A stretch of DNA of 64,000 nucleotides. Source: Niveispirillum irakense DSM 11586. Its GTDB lineage: Bacteria; Pseudomonadota; Alphaproteobacteria; Azospirillales; Azospirillaceae. The first letter of the stretch is position 1, and every line of letters starts with the position of its first letter. Below, piece after piece: positions 23,769 through 32,690 of the stretch. The translations under genes and the position numbers were made by a program. A model generated the notes under the pieces. The model was not told the DNA's origin. It ran no database searches and saw nothing but the letters and a program-made list of their open reading frames with translations. The DNA lies in the NCBI RefSeq assembly GCF_000429645.1, contig NZ_KE386934.1, positions 310,001-374,000 of the forward strand. The letters are read 5' to 3'.

Positions 23769-25181
23769 ATGGACCACCAATACGTCATGACAACCAACGC
23801 AATCGCCCAAGACACTGACACACGCCGCCTGAAGGCCTTCGCCGTTACAGAACTGGATCTGGCTCAAATGCGGGCGCAGGCCGATTTCGCCCGTAACCAT
23901 TTGCCCCGCCTTTTGGAAGCAAGCCATGCACATTTCGGTGACTGGCCAGAAATTGCCAAGGCCCTGGCCAGCCCCCAGGTGCATGAGGCGCGGCTTGGGC
24001 ACTGGATCCGTCTGATATCAGGCCAGTTGGGGGATGGGTTCATCGCCTCGGCTCGTCGGCTGGCCCAGGCATTCTACGACAATGGGGTACCCGGCTATGC
24101 TGTCGCCATCTGCCACAGCACCGTGGTCAATGCTATCATCCGGGAACTGGGGGTGAACGGCCAGAGTTCCCCTCTCTCAGCCCTGCTCAACCCCACCGCA
24201 ACACAGCAGCGCAATGCGCTGCGCGACACGTTGCAGCGGCTGGCATGGTATGATCTGGAACTGTTGCTGGAAACCTATGCGGAGGCTGAACAGGTCAGCC
24301 GTGTACAGGCCTTGACCACGATGGCTGACACCGTGGAACGCGAGGCTGGTGACGCCGTAGCCCAGGTCGCCCAACGCACAGGCCACATGGCCCAGGAAGC
24401 CGAGGATATGGCCAGCGCCGCCGGTCGGGTAGGTGAGAATGCCCGGAATGTGACCAACTCCGCTGAACGGGCACTGGAAAATGCCCAGACAGTGGCCAGC
24501 GCCACCACCCAATTGGTGGGCGCCATCCAGGAGATCGCTTCCCAGGTCAATCATTCCGGACGCCTGACCCGACAGGCCGTGGAAACCGGCACCCGGACCG
24601 AAGCAACGATCGACAGCCTGACCGAAGCGGTCAGCCGCATTGGTGAAGTCGCGCAGATGATCGCGGATATTGCTGCCCAGACAAACCTTCTGGCGCTCAA
24701 TGCCACCATCGAGGCGGCGCGTGCTGGAGAGGCCGGGAAAGGTTTCGCTGTTGTCGCCAATGAAGTGAAGGCCCTGGCCAACCAGACGGCGCGCTCAACG
24801 GAGGAAATCAGCCGACATATCAGTGCCATCCAGCAAGTCACCACCGCCGCGGTCAGCGCCGTATCGGACATGGGCGCCACCATCCATGAAATCGACAGCG
24901 TCTCCAGCGCCATTGCCGCTGCAATTGAGGAACAGTCCGCCGCGACGCAGGAAATCAGCCGCAATGTCGCTGCGACCTCCGAAGCGGTAAGCGATGTCGC
25001 GCAGCGGATCGCACAGGTATCCGGAGAGGTCAGTCACACAGGCCAGCAGGCGGCCCACGTCAAAAGTGGTTCCGGCGCGGTTGCAACAAGTGTGGAGGAA
25101 CTGCGCCGCGTGCTGGTGGACGTTGTGCGCAGTGCCGCCAACGCCCAGGCGAATACAGCAGGCAAAGGCCAGGTCACCTGA
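23769..25181 (+). CDS. Globin-coupled sensor methyl-accepting chemotaxis protein (HemAT-like)
   Basis: A 470-residue soluble chemoreceptor without membrane helices. Residues about 20-190 form a protoglobin-like sensor ([20 protein letters not shown], then [20 protein letters not shown], whose histidine is the likely proximal heme ligand). The C-terminal half is an MCP signalling domain with the tip [20 protein letters not shown] and [20 protein letters not shown]. Such receptors mediate aerotaxis by binding O2. The ATG at 23769 has no clear RBS, and an ATG at 23787 is an alternative. The stop codon lies in a perfect hairpin shared with the convergent hydrolase gene. Confidence 0.86.
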   Translation: MDHQYVMTTNAIAQDTDTRRLKAFAVTELDLAQMRAQADFARNHLPRLLEASHAHFGDWPEIAKALASPQVHEARLGHWIRLISGQLGDGFIASARRLAQAFYDNGVPGYAVAICHSTVVNAIIRELGVNGQSSPLSALLNPTATQQRNALRDTLQRLAWYDLELLLETYAEAEQVSRVQALTTMADTVEREAGDAVAQVAQRTGHMAQEAEDMASAAGRVGENARNVTNSAERALENAQTVASATTQLVGAIQEIASQVNHSGRLTRQAVETGTRTEATIDSLTEAVSRIGEVAQMIADIAAQTNLLALNATIEAARAGEAGKGFAVVANEVKALANQTARSTEEISRHISAIQQVTTAAVSAVSDMGATIHEIDSVSSAIAAAIEEQSAATQEISRNVAATSEAVSDVAQRIAQVSGEVSHTGQQAAHVKSGSGAVATSVEELRRVLVDVVRSAANAQANTAGKGQVT

Positions 25182-25200
25182 AGCGGATAACCGCTTCAGG
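25177..25200. terminator. Hairpin at convergent gene ends
   Basis: CCTGAAGCGG, loop ATAA, CCGCTTCAGG: a perfect 10-bp stem starting inside the chemoreceptor stop codon. No T-run follows, so it probably terminates with help or simply protects the 3' end. Confidence 0.5.
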
Positions 25201-25216
25201 CCCCGGATCGGGAATA

Positions 25217-26443
25217 TCACACCAGCAGCGTATTAATGGCTGACCGGCTGCGCAGGGTCCGGTGAACCGGGCAGCTATTGGCAATATCCAGCAGCCGCTT
25301 GCGCTGATCCTCGTCCAACGCTCCTTCAATGCTGATATGGCGGGTGAACTGGTCCACCTTGCCGCCGGCATTCTCCGTCTTCTCGTCCGGCAGCGGATCA
25401 CGCTTGGCATGTTCCACCCGGACGCTGACGCGCGCCAGGGGCCAGCCCTTGCGGTTGGCATACATCCGCAGGGTCATCGAGGTGCAAGCGCCCAGCGCAG
25501 CCTGCAACAGCTCGTAAGGATTGGGGCCCGTCCCGGTGCCGCCATCTGCCGTGGGTTCATCGGCGGTGAAGCGGATGCCAGCGGCCGTGACCAGATTGGT
25601 ATAAGCCGCCTCCCCCGTCTCCATCACCGTCACCGGGCCAGCATGTTCTACCCCCACAGGGCGGGCAGCCGGCAGGTCAAGCTTCAGTGCCCGTTTGGCC
25701 CAGGTGGCAATCATGTCAGCGACATAGGTGGTGGTCCGGGGATCGGCCACCAGATGGCCGGCACCGTCAAGGGCAATGAAGCTCTTGGGATGCTTCGCCG
25801 CCGCCAGGATACGGTCGGACTCTTCAATCGACACGACAGGATCGCGCGGGTCATGCAGGACCAGCAGCGGTCGTGCCAGGGCCGCAATATGCGATGTCAT
25901 GTCGTGGGACTGGGCATCGGCAACGAAATCGGCGGTGATCGGCATTTCGCGGTCGCCAACATTCAGCGGCACTCGCCCGTCCCGTGCCATCTCCGCATCG
26001 CGGCCCGCGATTTTCGCCAGAAGCGTATGGGGGCCGGACGGGCTGTTGATCGTCACCACAGCGCCCACGCTGGGCAGGTCGATTGCCGCCCGCATCACCG
26101 CCGTGCCACCCAGACTATGGCCGATCATCAGGCGGGGGGCCTCAATCTCCTGCGTCAATGCGGCCGCTGCTGACAGCAGGTCGGCGACGTTGGTGGAAAA
26201 ATTGGTCTCGTCGAATGCCCCTTCAGAGGCACCCAGGCCGGTGAAATCGAACCGCAGCACGGCAAACCCGCGCTCCGCCAGCCCCCGGCTGATGCGGGCG
26301 GAAGCGTGATAATCCTTGGAGCAGGTGAAGCAATGGGCGAAAATCGCCGTTGCCAGCGGCTTTCCGGTTGGCAGGTCCAGCCGTCCCGACAGGGTGGCCC
26401 CGGTCGATCCGGCAAAGTTGAATTCCTGCGTTACCCGCGCCAT
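25217..26443 (-). CDS. Alpha/beta hydrolase - OsmC fusion protein
   Basis: A 408-residue two-domain protein. Residues 1-255 are an alpha/beta hydrolase with the nucleophile elbow MIGHSLGGTAVMRA, the oxyanion region IFAHCFTCSKDYHASARI, an acid in LVLHDPRDPVVS and the histidine in LDGAGHLVADPRTT. Residues about 270-408 are an OsmC/Ohr-type domain with cysteines in LGACTSMTLRMYANRK and ANSCPVHRTLRSRSAIN, the peroxidatic pair. Such fusions occur across proteobacteria and are annotated as bifunctional hydrolase/OsmC; the physiological substrate is unknown. The ATG at 26443 has AAGGAG upstream. It is divergent from the Nudix gene. Confidence 0.9.
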   Translation of the reverse strand: MARVTQEFNFAGSTGATLSGRLDLPTGKPLATAIFAHCFTCSKDYHASARISRGLAERGFAVLRFDFTGLGASEGAFDETNFSTNVADLLSAAAALTQEIEAPRLMIGHSLGGTAVMRAAIDLPSVGAVVTINSPSGPHTLLAKIAGRDAEMARDGRVPLNVGDREMPITADFVADAQSHDMTSHIAALARPLLVLHDPRDPVVSIEESDRILAAAKHPKSFIALDGAGHLVADPRTTTYVADMIATWAKRALKLDLPAARPVGVEHAGPVTVMETGEAAYTNLVTAAGIRFTADEPTADGGTGTGPNPYELLQAALGACTSMTLRMYANRKGWPLARVSVRVEHAKRDPLPDEKTENAGGKVDQFTRHISIEGALDEDQRKRLLDIANSCPVHRTLRSRSAINTLLV

Positions 26444-26557
26444 CGTGCCATCTCCTTGATATGTATCCGGTGTGCGGCCCTTGGGACCGTTCATGGCGCA
26501 CAGGCTGGAGATGCCGCACGCCGGGCGCAAGTCTCTTAAACGGCAAACGGCTTTTCC

Positions 26558-27214
26558 ATGTCGAAATCGTTCAACCGAACCCTCCCCCTTCTGCCCGGCG
26601 TCCAAAGCCCCTCACGGGTGACGGAACTGTCCTGCGAGACCATCCATGAAGGTTTCATGGATTTCCGCCGTCTGCGCCTGACGCATGAACGGTTCGATGG
26701 CAGCATGACCCCGGTTATCGAGCGGGAAGTATGCTACCGCACCTATGCGGTTGCCCTGATCCTTTATGATCCCGCCACCGACCGGCTGGTGATGATCGAA
26801 CAGTTCCGCGCCGCGCCCTATGCCGCCGGTCGCGACCCCTGGATGCTGGAATTCGTGGCCGGGATGGTGAAGGATGGAGAAAACCCGGTCGACGTGGCCA
26901 TCCGCGAGGCGGAGGAGGAAGCTGCCTGCACCCCTTACGACGTCCGCCATGTCTATACAATGATGCCCAGCCCCGGTGGCTGCACCGAAGTGGTGGAAAT
27001 CCTGTTCGGCCTTGTCGACAGCGCGCATCTGGGCGGCGTGCACGGGCTGGAAGAAGAGGCGGAAGATATCCGCGTCCATCTGGTGCCGGCGGATGAGGCC
27101 ATCGCCCTGATGGATGCCAACCGGATTGTGAGCGGTTTCACCCTGCTGGGGTTGAACTGGTTTGCCCGCCATCGCCATATGTTCCGGACCGATGCAGCGG
27201 CGCCTTGCACATAA
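26558..27214 (+). CDS. ADP-ribose pyrophosphatase, Nudix hydrolase (NudF-like)
   Basis: A 218-residue Nudix enzyme. The Nudix box reads GMVKDGENPVDVAIREAEEE followed by A-C-T: G, E, REA and EE positions match GX5EX7REUXEEXGU, but the final Gly is replaced by Cys. The upstream EREVCYRTYAVALILYDPAT and MIEQFRAAPYAAGRDPWMLE identify the ADP-ribose pyrophosphatase subfamily (TIGR00052), as does the PSPGGCTEVVEILFG loop after the box. It hydrolyses ADP-ribose to AMP and ribose 5-phosphate. The start ATG lies in the short region divergent from the hydrolase-OsmC gene. Confidence 0.9.
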   Translation: MSKSFNRTLPLLPGVQSPSRVTELSCETIHEGFMDFRRLRLTHERFDGSMTPVIEREVCYRTYAVALILYDPATDRLVMIEQFRAAPYAAGRDPWMLEFVAGMVKDGENPVDVAIREAEEEAACTPYDVRHVYTMMPSPGGCTEVVEILFGLVDSAHLGGVHGLEEEAEDIRVHLVPADEAIALMDANRIVSGFTLLGLNWFARHRHMFRTDAAAPCT

Positions 27215-27309
27215 AGCGCTGCATCAATGCCGCCGCGGGCGGTAGCATTTCCACAATCGCGACCCCAGATGGTCGCCCATGATCTACACAAAAGATAAGG
27301 TCCATCATC

Positions 27310-28311
27310 GTGGATGTGCGCAACGGATTTCTCGACAGCATCGGCCGTACCCCGCTGATCCGGTTGAAGGGCCCATCGGAAGCGACGGGCTGCACCATTC
27401 TGGGCAAGGCGGAATTTCTCAATCCCGGCGGATCGGTCAAGGATCGGGCGGCCCTGGCCATTGTGCAGGATGCGATTGAGCGCGGGGCCCTGCGCCCCGG
27501 CGGCACCATCGTGGAAGGCACCGCCGGCAATACCGGCATCGGCCTGGCCCTGGTGGGCAATGCGATGGGTTTCCGCACCGTGATCGTGATGCCGGAAACC
27601 CAGAGCCAGGAGAAAAAGGACATGCTGCGCTTGTGCGGCGCAGATTTGCGGCTGGTGCCCGCCGTGCCCTTCAAGGACCCTGGCAATTACGTCCATGTCT
27701 CCCGCCGGATTGCCGAGGAACTGGCCGCCACGGAGCCGAACGGCGCGATCTGGGCCAACCAGTTCGACAATCTGGCCAACCGCGAAGGCCATCGCCGCAC
27801 CACCGGCCCGGAAATCTGGGACCAGACCGGCGGCAAGGTGGATGCCTTCACCTGCGCCACCGGCACCGGCGGCACGCTGGCCGGTGTGGCGCTGGCGTTG
27901 AAGGAACGTAACCCGGATATCCGCATCGTTCTGGCCGACCCGATGGGGTCCGCCCTTTATAACTGGAAAAAGAGCGGCGAGCTGAAATCGGAAGGCAATT
28001 CCATCACTGAAGGCATTGGCCAGGGCCGTGTCACCGCCAATCTGGCCGATGCGCCGCTGGATGATGCCGTGCAGGTCAGCGACGAGGAAGCGCTGCCGGT
28101 GATCTTCGACCTGCTGAAGCAGGAAGGTCTGGTGCTGGGCGGGTCCAGCGGCGTGAATGTCGCCGCCGCGATGAAAGTGGCGCGGCAGATGGGACCGGGC
28201 CACACCATCGTGACGATCCTGTGCGATTACGGCACCCGCTACCAGTCCAAGCTGTTCAATCCTGATTTCCTGCGGGAAAAGGGTTTGCCAATTCCCGATT
28301 GGCTGGTCTGA
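27310..28311 (+). CDS. Cysteine synthase A family (PLP-dependent)
   Basis: A 333-residue fold-type II PLP enzyme of the CysK family that makes cysteine from O-acetylserine and sulfide. The PLP lysine is in FLNPGGSVKDRAALAIVQDA, the substrate loop is EGTAGNTGIGLALVGNAMGF, and the phosphate-binding loop is TGTGGTLAGVALALKER; the C-terminal GGSSGVNVAAAMKVARQMGP contains the usual serine. Length is slightly more than CysK (about 310-325). The start is a GTG at 27310 with AAGG upstream. It is followed by the alanyl-tRNA editing gene on the same strand after 66 bases. Cystathionine beta-synthase-like activity is not excluded. Confidence 0.88.
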   Translation: MDVRNGFLDSIGRTPLIRLKGPSEATGCTILGKAEFLNPGGSVKDRAALAIVQDAIERGALRPGGTIVEGTAGNTGIGLALVGNAMGFRTVIVMPETQSQEKKDMLRLCGADLRLVPAVPFKDPGNYVHVSRRIAEELAATEPNGAIWANQFDNLANREGHRRTTGPEIWDQTGGKVDAFTCATGTGGTLAGVALALKERNPDIRIVLADPMGSALYNWKKSGELKSEGNSITEGIGQGRVTANLADAPLDDAVQVSDEEALPVIFDLLKQEGLVLGGSSGVNVAAAMKVARQMGPGHTIVTILCDYGTRYQSKLFNPDFLREKGLPIPDWLV

Positions 28312-28377
28312 TAGGGCCCGTCCCGCGTTCCCCTATGCGGGACGGTGAACCGAACCAGACACCGGGAGATGGATGCC

Positions 28378-29106
28378 ATGACATTGCTGTTCCGCGACGA
28401 TGCCTATTTGCAGGAGGCGGAAGCCACGGTCATCAGCAGCGATACAGATGGCATCCGCCTGGACCAGACCCTGTTCTATCCCAATGGTGGCGGGCAGCCC
28501 GGTGATACCGGCACCCTCACCTGGGAGGGCGGGCAGATCACCATCACCGATGCCCGCAAGGCTGTCCCCCTGCCCGAACAGGGAAGCGATGTGCAGCATG
28601 TCGTGGCGGAGGGCAGCGCCCTGCCCCCGCCCGGCACGCGCGTGAAGCTGGTCCTGGATTGGCCACGCCGGCACCGCCATATGCGTATGCATACGGCCTT
28701 GCACCTGCTCTGCGCCGTGGTGCCCGGCGCGGTGACGGGTGGACAGGTCTCCGCCGACCGCTCGCGGCTGGATTTCGATGTGCCTTCCGCCAGCCTGGAT
28801 AAAGAACAGATTGAAGCCCGGCTGAACGAGTTGATCGCCGCAGACCATCCGGTCCGGGAACGCTTGATCAGCGACGCTGATCTGGAAGAGCGGCCGGAAC
28901 TGGTCCGCACCATGTCCGTCAAGCCGCCGACCGGAGGCGGCAGTGTCCGCCTGCTTCAGATCGGGCCGGATGATGCGCTGGTGGACCTCCAGCCCTGCGG
29001 CGGCACCCATGTTGCCAGAACAGGGGAAATCGGCCCGATCAGCATCGTAAAAATCGAGAATAAGGGAAAGCAGAACCGTCGCGTCATCCTGGCCTTCAAG
29101 GAATAA
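28378..29106 (+). CDS. Alanyl-tRNA editing protein, AlaX type
   Basis: A 242-residue free-standing editing domain related to the AlaRS C-terminal part. The zinc and active-site motifs are HTALH in RHMRMHTALHLLCAVVP and the C-terminal CGGTHVARTGEIG; both are intact. It removes Ser or Gly from mischarged tRNA-Ala. The ATG at 28378 is chosen (GGGAG nine bases upstream) over ATG 28369 or a GTG at 28345. It ends at a bidirectional terminator shared with valS. Length fits the AlaX-M/L group. Confidence 0.87.
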   Translation: MTLLFRDDAYLQEAEATVISSDTDGIRLDQTLFYPNGGGQPGDTGTLTWEGGQITITDARKAVPLPEQGSDVQHVVAEGSALPPPGTRVKLVLDWPRRHRHMRMHTALHLLCAVVPGAVTGGQVSADRSRLDFDVPSASLDKEQIEARLNELIAADHPVRERLISDADLEERPELVRTMSVKPPTGGGSVRLLQIGPDDALVDLQPCGGTHVARTGEIGPISIVKIENKGKQNRRVILAFKE

Positions 29107-29132
29107 TTCCTGTCAGCCACAGACATGACGTG

Positions 29133-29167
29133 AAAAGGGCGGCACCTTTCAAGGATGCCGCCCTTTC
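29133..29167. terminator. Bidirectional terminator between AlaX and valS
   Basis: AAAGGGCGGCA and TGCCGCCCTTT form a perfect 11-bp stem with an 11-base loop, flanked by short A/T runs on each side, between convergent genes. Confidence 0.75.
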
Positions 29168-29171
29168 CCTA

Positions 29172-31856
29172 TCAGCCCAACTGGGCCAACGCTGCGGCCA
29201 GCTTGGCGCGGACGGTATCGGCCTCCGCCCGGCGCTCCCGCTGTTCCTCGATCACCTCTTCCGGGGCCTTGTCGACGAAGTTCTTGTTGGCCAGCTTGGC
29301 GTCGATCTTGCCGATTTCCTGCTCCAGCTTGCCAATTTCCTTCGCCAAACGGGCCTTCTCCTTCTCAATGTCGATGAAGTCGGCCAGCGGCAGCACCAGG
29401 GTGGCCTCGTCCAGCACGGCCTGGGCGGAACCCTTGGCTGCCGCCTCATTCGTCGCATCCACGCCGGACAGGCGGGCCAGACGCAGGATCAGGTCGCGGT
29501 GGGTGGCCAGCCGCCGTTCCGTCTCCGCATTCGCCCCCTTCAGCAGCAGCGGCAGTTGGGCTGACGGCGGCACATTCATTTCCGACCGCACGGTGCGGAT
29601 GGTGGAAATCAGCTTCACCACCCATTCCATCTCGGCCGAAGCCGCGGCATCCACCAGGGCTTCATTGGCCAGCGGCCATTCGGCACTGATCAGGGTCTTG
29701 GTCAGGCCGCCGGTCTTCTCATTCAGCTCTTCGGTGATAAAGGGCATCACCGGGTGCAGCAGATGCAGGATACGGTCGAACACCCAGGCCGTGGTGGCGC
29801 GGGTTTCGGCCTTGGCAGCCTCATCCTCGCCATTCAGGATCGGCTTGGTGAATTCCAGATACCAGTCGCAGAAGCTGTTCCAGGCGAACTGATAGATACC
29901 AGCCGCCGCCTCGTTGAACTTATAGGCGTCCAGCGCCTCCGTCACCCGGGCCGATGCCTGCTGGAAGGCGGCGATGATCCATTTATTGACCGTCAGCCCC
30001 ACCTTGGCCGGATCGAACCCGGCCACCGGCGCGACCTGATTCATTTCCGCATAGCGGGCGGCATTCCACAGCTTGGTGGCGAAGTTGCGATAGCCTTCGA
30101 CACGGTTGACCGCCAGCTTGATATCGCGGCCCTGCGCTGCCATGGCCGTCAGGGTGAAACGCAGCGCGTCGCAGCCATATTGGTCGATCACATCCAGCGG
30201 GTCGATGACGTTGCCTTTCGACTTCGACATCTTCTGGCCCTTCTCATCGCGGACCAGGGCGTGGATGTAGACGGTCTTGAACGGCACATCGCCCATGAAA
30301 TGGATGCCCATCATCATCATCCGGGCAACCCAGAAGAAGATGATGTCGAAGCCGGTCACCAGCACGTCGCCGGGATAATAGCGGCCTAGCTCCGGCGTCT
30401 GTTCCGGCCAGCCCAGCGTGCTGAACGGCCACAGCGCGGAGGAGAACCACGTATCCAGCACGTCGCTGTCGCGGGTCAGCGCCACGCCGGCCCCAGCCTG
30501 AGCCTGCGCTTCCTCCTCGGTCTCGGCAACGAAGACGTTGCCGTCGGCATCATACCAAGCGGGGATCTGGTGGCCCCACCAGAGCTGGCGGGAAATGCAC
30601 CAGGGCTGGATGTTGCGCATCCATTCGAAATAGGTGTTTTCCCACTGGCGCGGCACGAAGACGGTCTTGCCGGTCTCCACCGCCTCGATGGCGGGCTTGG
30701 CCAGCGTGGCGGCATCGCAATACCATTGATCGGTCAGCCAGGGCTCGATCACCACGCCGGAGCGGTCGCCATGGGGCACCGTCATCTTGTGCGGCACGAT
30801 CTGTTCCAGCAGTTCCAGCGCTTCCAGATCGGCGACCACCTGCTTGCGCGCCGCGAACCGGTCCAGCCCGCGATAGGCTTCCGGCACCGGCTCGCTGAAG
30901 GCTTCCAGGCGGCCATTGGCGCCGGGCTTGTAGCCTTCGAACGTCTCCACGATGCGGGCATCGCGGTCCAGCAGGTTGATCAGCGGCAAATTATGCCGGC
31001 GACCGACCTCGAAATCGTTGAAGTCATGGGCGGGGGTGATCTTCACCGCACCGGACCCCGTCTCCGGGTCGGCATATTCATCGCCGACAATGGGGATCAG
31101 GCGGCCGACCAGCGGCAGGCGCACGAACTTGCCGATAATGTCCTTGTAGCGCTCATCCTCGGGATGCACGGCAACGGCGGTATCGGCTAGCATGGTTTCC
31201 GGCCGGGTGGTGGCGACCACGATGTAACGGCCCGGCTCCCCCTCGATCGGGTAGCGGAAGTGCCAGAGATTGCCGGCAACCTCCTTCTGCTCCACCTCGA
31301 GGTCGGAAATGGCGGTGTGCAGCTTAGGATCCCAGTTCACCAGTCGCTTGTCGCGATAGATCAGGCCCTGGCGGTGCAGTTCCACGAAGACCTTGCGCAC
31401 GGCCTTATTCAGGCCCTCATCCATCGTGAAGCGCTCACGGCTCCAGTCGGTGGAAGCACCGAGGCGGCGCAACTGGTTGGTGATGGTGCCACCGGATTCG
31501 GCCTTCCATTCCCAGACCTTCTCCAGGAACTTTTCGCGGCCCAACTGCTGGCGGGTGATGCCTTCCTTGCCCAGATTACGCTCCACCACCATCTGGGTGG
31601 CGATGCCGGCATGGTCGGTGCCGGGCTGCCACAGGGCATCCTTGCCGCGCATCCGCTGATAGCGAATCAGGATGTCCTGCAGGGTGAAGGTCAGCGCATG
31701 CCCCATATGCAGGCTGCCCGTCACATTGGGCGGCGGCATCATGATGGTGTAGGGCACCTGATTGCTGTCTACATGGGCGGCGAAGGCGCCGTCCTTCTCC
31801 CAGCGTTGGTAGTGATTCGATTCCACATCGGCGGGGGAAAAGGTCTTTTCCAGCAT
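29172..31856 (-). CDS. valS: Valyl-tRNA synthetase
   Basis: An 894-residue class I aminoacyl-tRNA synthetase. The HIGH-like motif is [20 protein letters not shown] near residue 40, the connective editing domain (about 170-340) contains [20 protein letters not shown], and [17 protein letters not shown] carries KMSKS. The C-terminal helical arm ends with a coiled coil ([20 protein letters not shown]). The ATG at 31856 (MLEKTFSP) is chosen over an upstream one at 31886. It is separated from popZ on the same strand by a terminator-like hairpin. All catalytic motifs are intact. Confidence 0.97.
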   Translation of the reverse strand: MLEKTFSPADVESNHYQRWEKDGAFAAHVDSNQVPYTIMMPPPNVTGSLHMGHALTFTLQDILIRYQRMRGKDALWQPGTDHAGIATQMVVERNLGKEGITRQQLGREKFLEKVWEWKAESGGTITNQLRRLGASTDWSRERFTMDEGLNKAVRKVFVELHRQGLIYRDKRLVNWDPKLHTAISDLEVEQKEVAGNLWHFRYPIEGEPGRYIVVATTRPETMLADTAVAVHPEDERYKDIIGKFVRLPLVGRLIPIVGDEYADPETGSGAVKITPAHDFNDFEVGRRHNLPLINLLDRDARIVETFEGYKPGANGRLEAFSEPVPEAYRGLDRFAARKQVVADLEALELLEQIVPHKMTVPHGDRSGVVIEPWLTDQWYCDAATLAKPAIEAVETGKTVFVPRQWENTYFEWMRNIQPWCISRQLWWGHQIPAWYDADGNVFVAETEEEAQAQAGAGVALTRDSDVLDTWFSSALWPFSTLGWPEQTPELGRYYPGDVLVTGFDIIFFWVARMMMMGIHFMGDVPFKTVYIHALVRDEKGQKMSKSKGNVIDPLDVIDQYGCDALRFTLTAMAAQGRDIKLAVNRVEGYRNFATKLWNAARYAEMNQVAPVAGFDPAKVGLTVNKWIIAAFQQASARVTEALDAYKFNEAAAGIYQFAWNSFCDWYLEFTKPILNGEDEAAKAETRATTAWVFDRILHLLHPVMPFITEELNEKTGGLTKTLISAEWPLANEALVDAAASAEMEWVVKLISTIRTVRSEMNVPPSAQLPLLLKGANAETERRLATHRDLILRLARLSGVDATNEAAAKGSAQAVLDEATLVLPLADFIDIEKEKARLAKEIGKLEQEIGKIDAKLANKNFVDKAPEEVIEEQRERRAEADTVRAKLAAALAQLG

Positions 31857-31897
31857 GACCGGGCCTTCAGGTGACAGGGTTGGCACAGTTGATAAAT

Positions 31898-31932
31898 GGA
31901 AAGGGGCGGCACCGTCCAGGCGCCGCCCCCTA
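31898..31932 (-). terminator. Terminator after popZ
   Basis: On the minus strand GGGGCGGCGCCTGGACGG then TGCCGCCCC followed by TTTCC: an eight-to-nine-bp GC stem with a short T-tract between popZ and valS. Confidence 0.6.
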
Positions 31933-31958
31933 ACTTTCGTGCAATGCGGGCAGGCGCG

Positions 31959-32561
31959 TCAGTCGAGGCCGCGCCGTACTACCCGCTCAATCTCGCGCTT
32001 GACCAGACGCTCCACCATGGTGGGCAGGTTATCGTCCAGCCATTCGCGAATCATCGGGCGCACCAGATCATAGACGATCTGTTCGACCGTGGTGTCGGAA
32101 CGACCGACCGGTCCTTCGCCATGGATGCTGGGCCCGCCCCGGCGGAACCCGGCCAGCCCGGAAGCAAAGGCACGGCTGGCAGCGTCGGCAGCCTGATCAG
32201 AGATCAGCCCATCATCCATGGGCGGCAGCGGGCGCCGCACCGGCGGCGGCGGGGGTGCCGGTTCAAAGAAGGGAGGCTCCTCCGGCTCATCCACCATCTG
32301 GGTCAATTCCAGAGGCGGCTCCTCCTCCGGCTCATCCATCGGCAGCTCGAACGGCTCCTCTTCCATCACCAGCGGTGGCGGAGGGGGGGGCGGCGGCGGT
32401 GGCGGGGGGGGAGGAGGTGGAGGTGGCGGCGGCGGAGGTGGAGGCGCAAGCGGCGGCTCCTCCACGGGCGGCGGCGCGTCACTATCCTCGGAAATGATCC
32501 TGCGGATGGAAGCCAGGATCTCTTCCATCGACGGTTCTTGAGGCGACCCTTTATCGACCAT
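31959..32561 (-). CDS. popZ: Polar organizing protein PopZ (DUF2497)
   Basis: A 200-residue alphaproteobacterial pole scaffold. The conserved N-terminal helix is EPSMEEILASIRRIISEDSD, used to recruit client proteins; the C-terminal oligomerization part is QIVYDLVRPMIREWLDDNLP and TMVERLVKREIERVVRRGLD. Between them is a disordered linker that starts with 24 consecutive prolines (codons at 32373-32444) and continues with Glu/Pro/Met-rich sequence. The ATG at 32561 begins MVDKGSPQEP. PopZ condenses at cell poles and anchors the chromosome origin through ParB. It sits between tolC and valS. Confidence 0.93.
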   Translation of the reverse strand: MVDKGSPQEPSMEEILASIRRIISEDSDAPPPVEEPPLAPPPPPPPPPPPPPPPPPPPPPPPPLVMEEEPFELPMDEPEEEPPLELTQMVDEPEEPPFFEPAPPPPPVRRPLPPMDDGLISDQAADAASRAFASGLAGFRRGGPSIHGEGPVGRSDTTVEQIVYDLVRPMIREWLDDNLPTMVERLVKREIERVVRRGLD

Positions 32562-32636
32562 TTCGCGCTTAACCCGACCTTCCACGAATTTGGTCGTCAG
32601 CCTAGGGCAGAAACGAACAAATTTCCATGTGCTTAA

Positions 32637-32667
32637 TGAAAATGGGGGGCAAAAGCCCCCCATTTAG
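32637..32667 (-). terminator. Intrinsic terminator between popZ and tolC
   Basis: AAATGGGGGGC, loop AAAA, GCCCCCCATTT: a perfect 11-bp stem at 32640-32665, 24 bases after the tolC stop codon on the minus strand, followed by TTCATT. Confidence 0.75.
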
Positions 32668-32690
32668 CGAACCGGAATGATCCGGACGCC

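Noticed and set aside
32218-32541. Glycine-rich 107-codon frame
   Set aside because: Antisense of the PopZ proline run; the poly-Gly is the mirror of poly-Pro codons.
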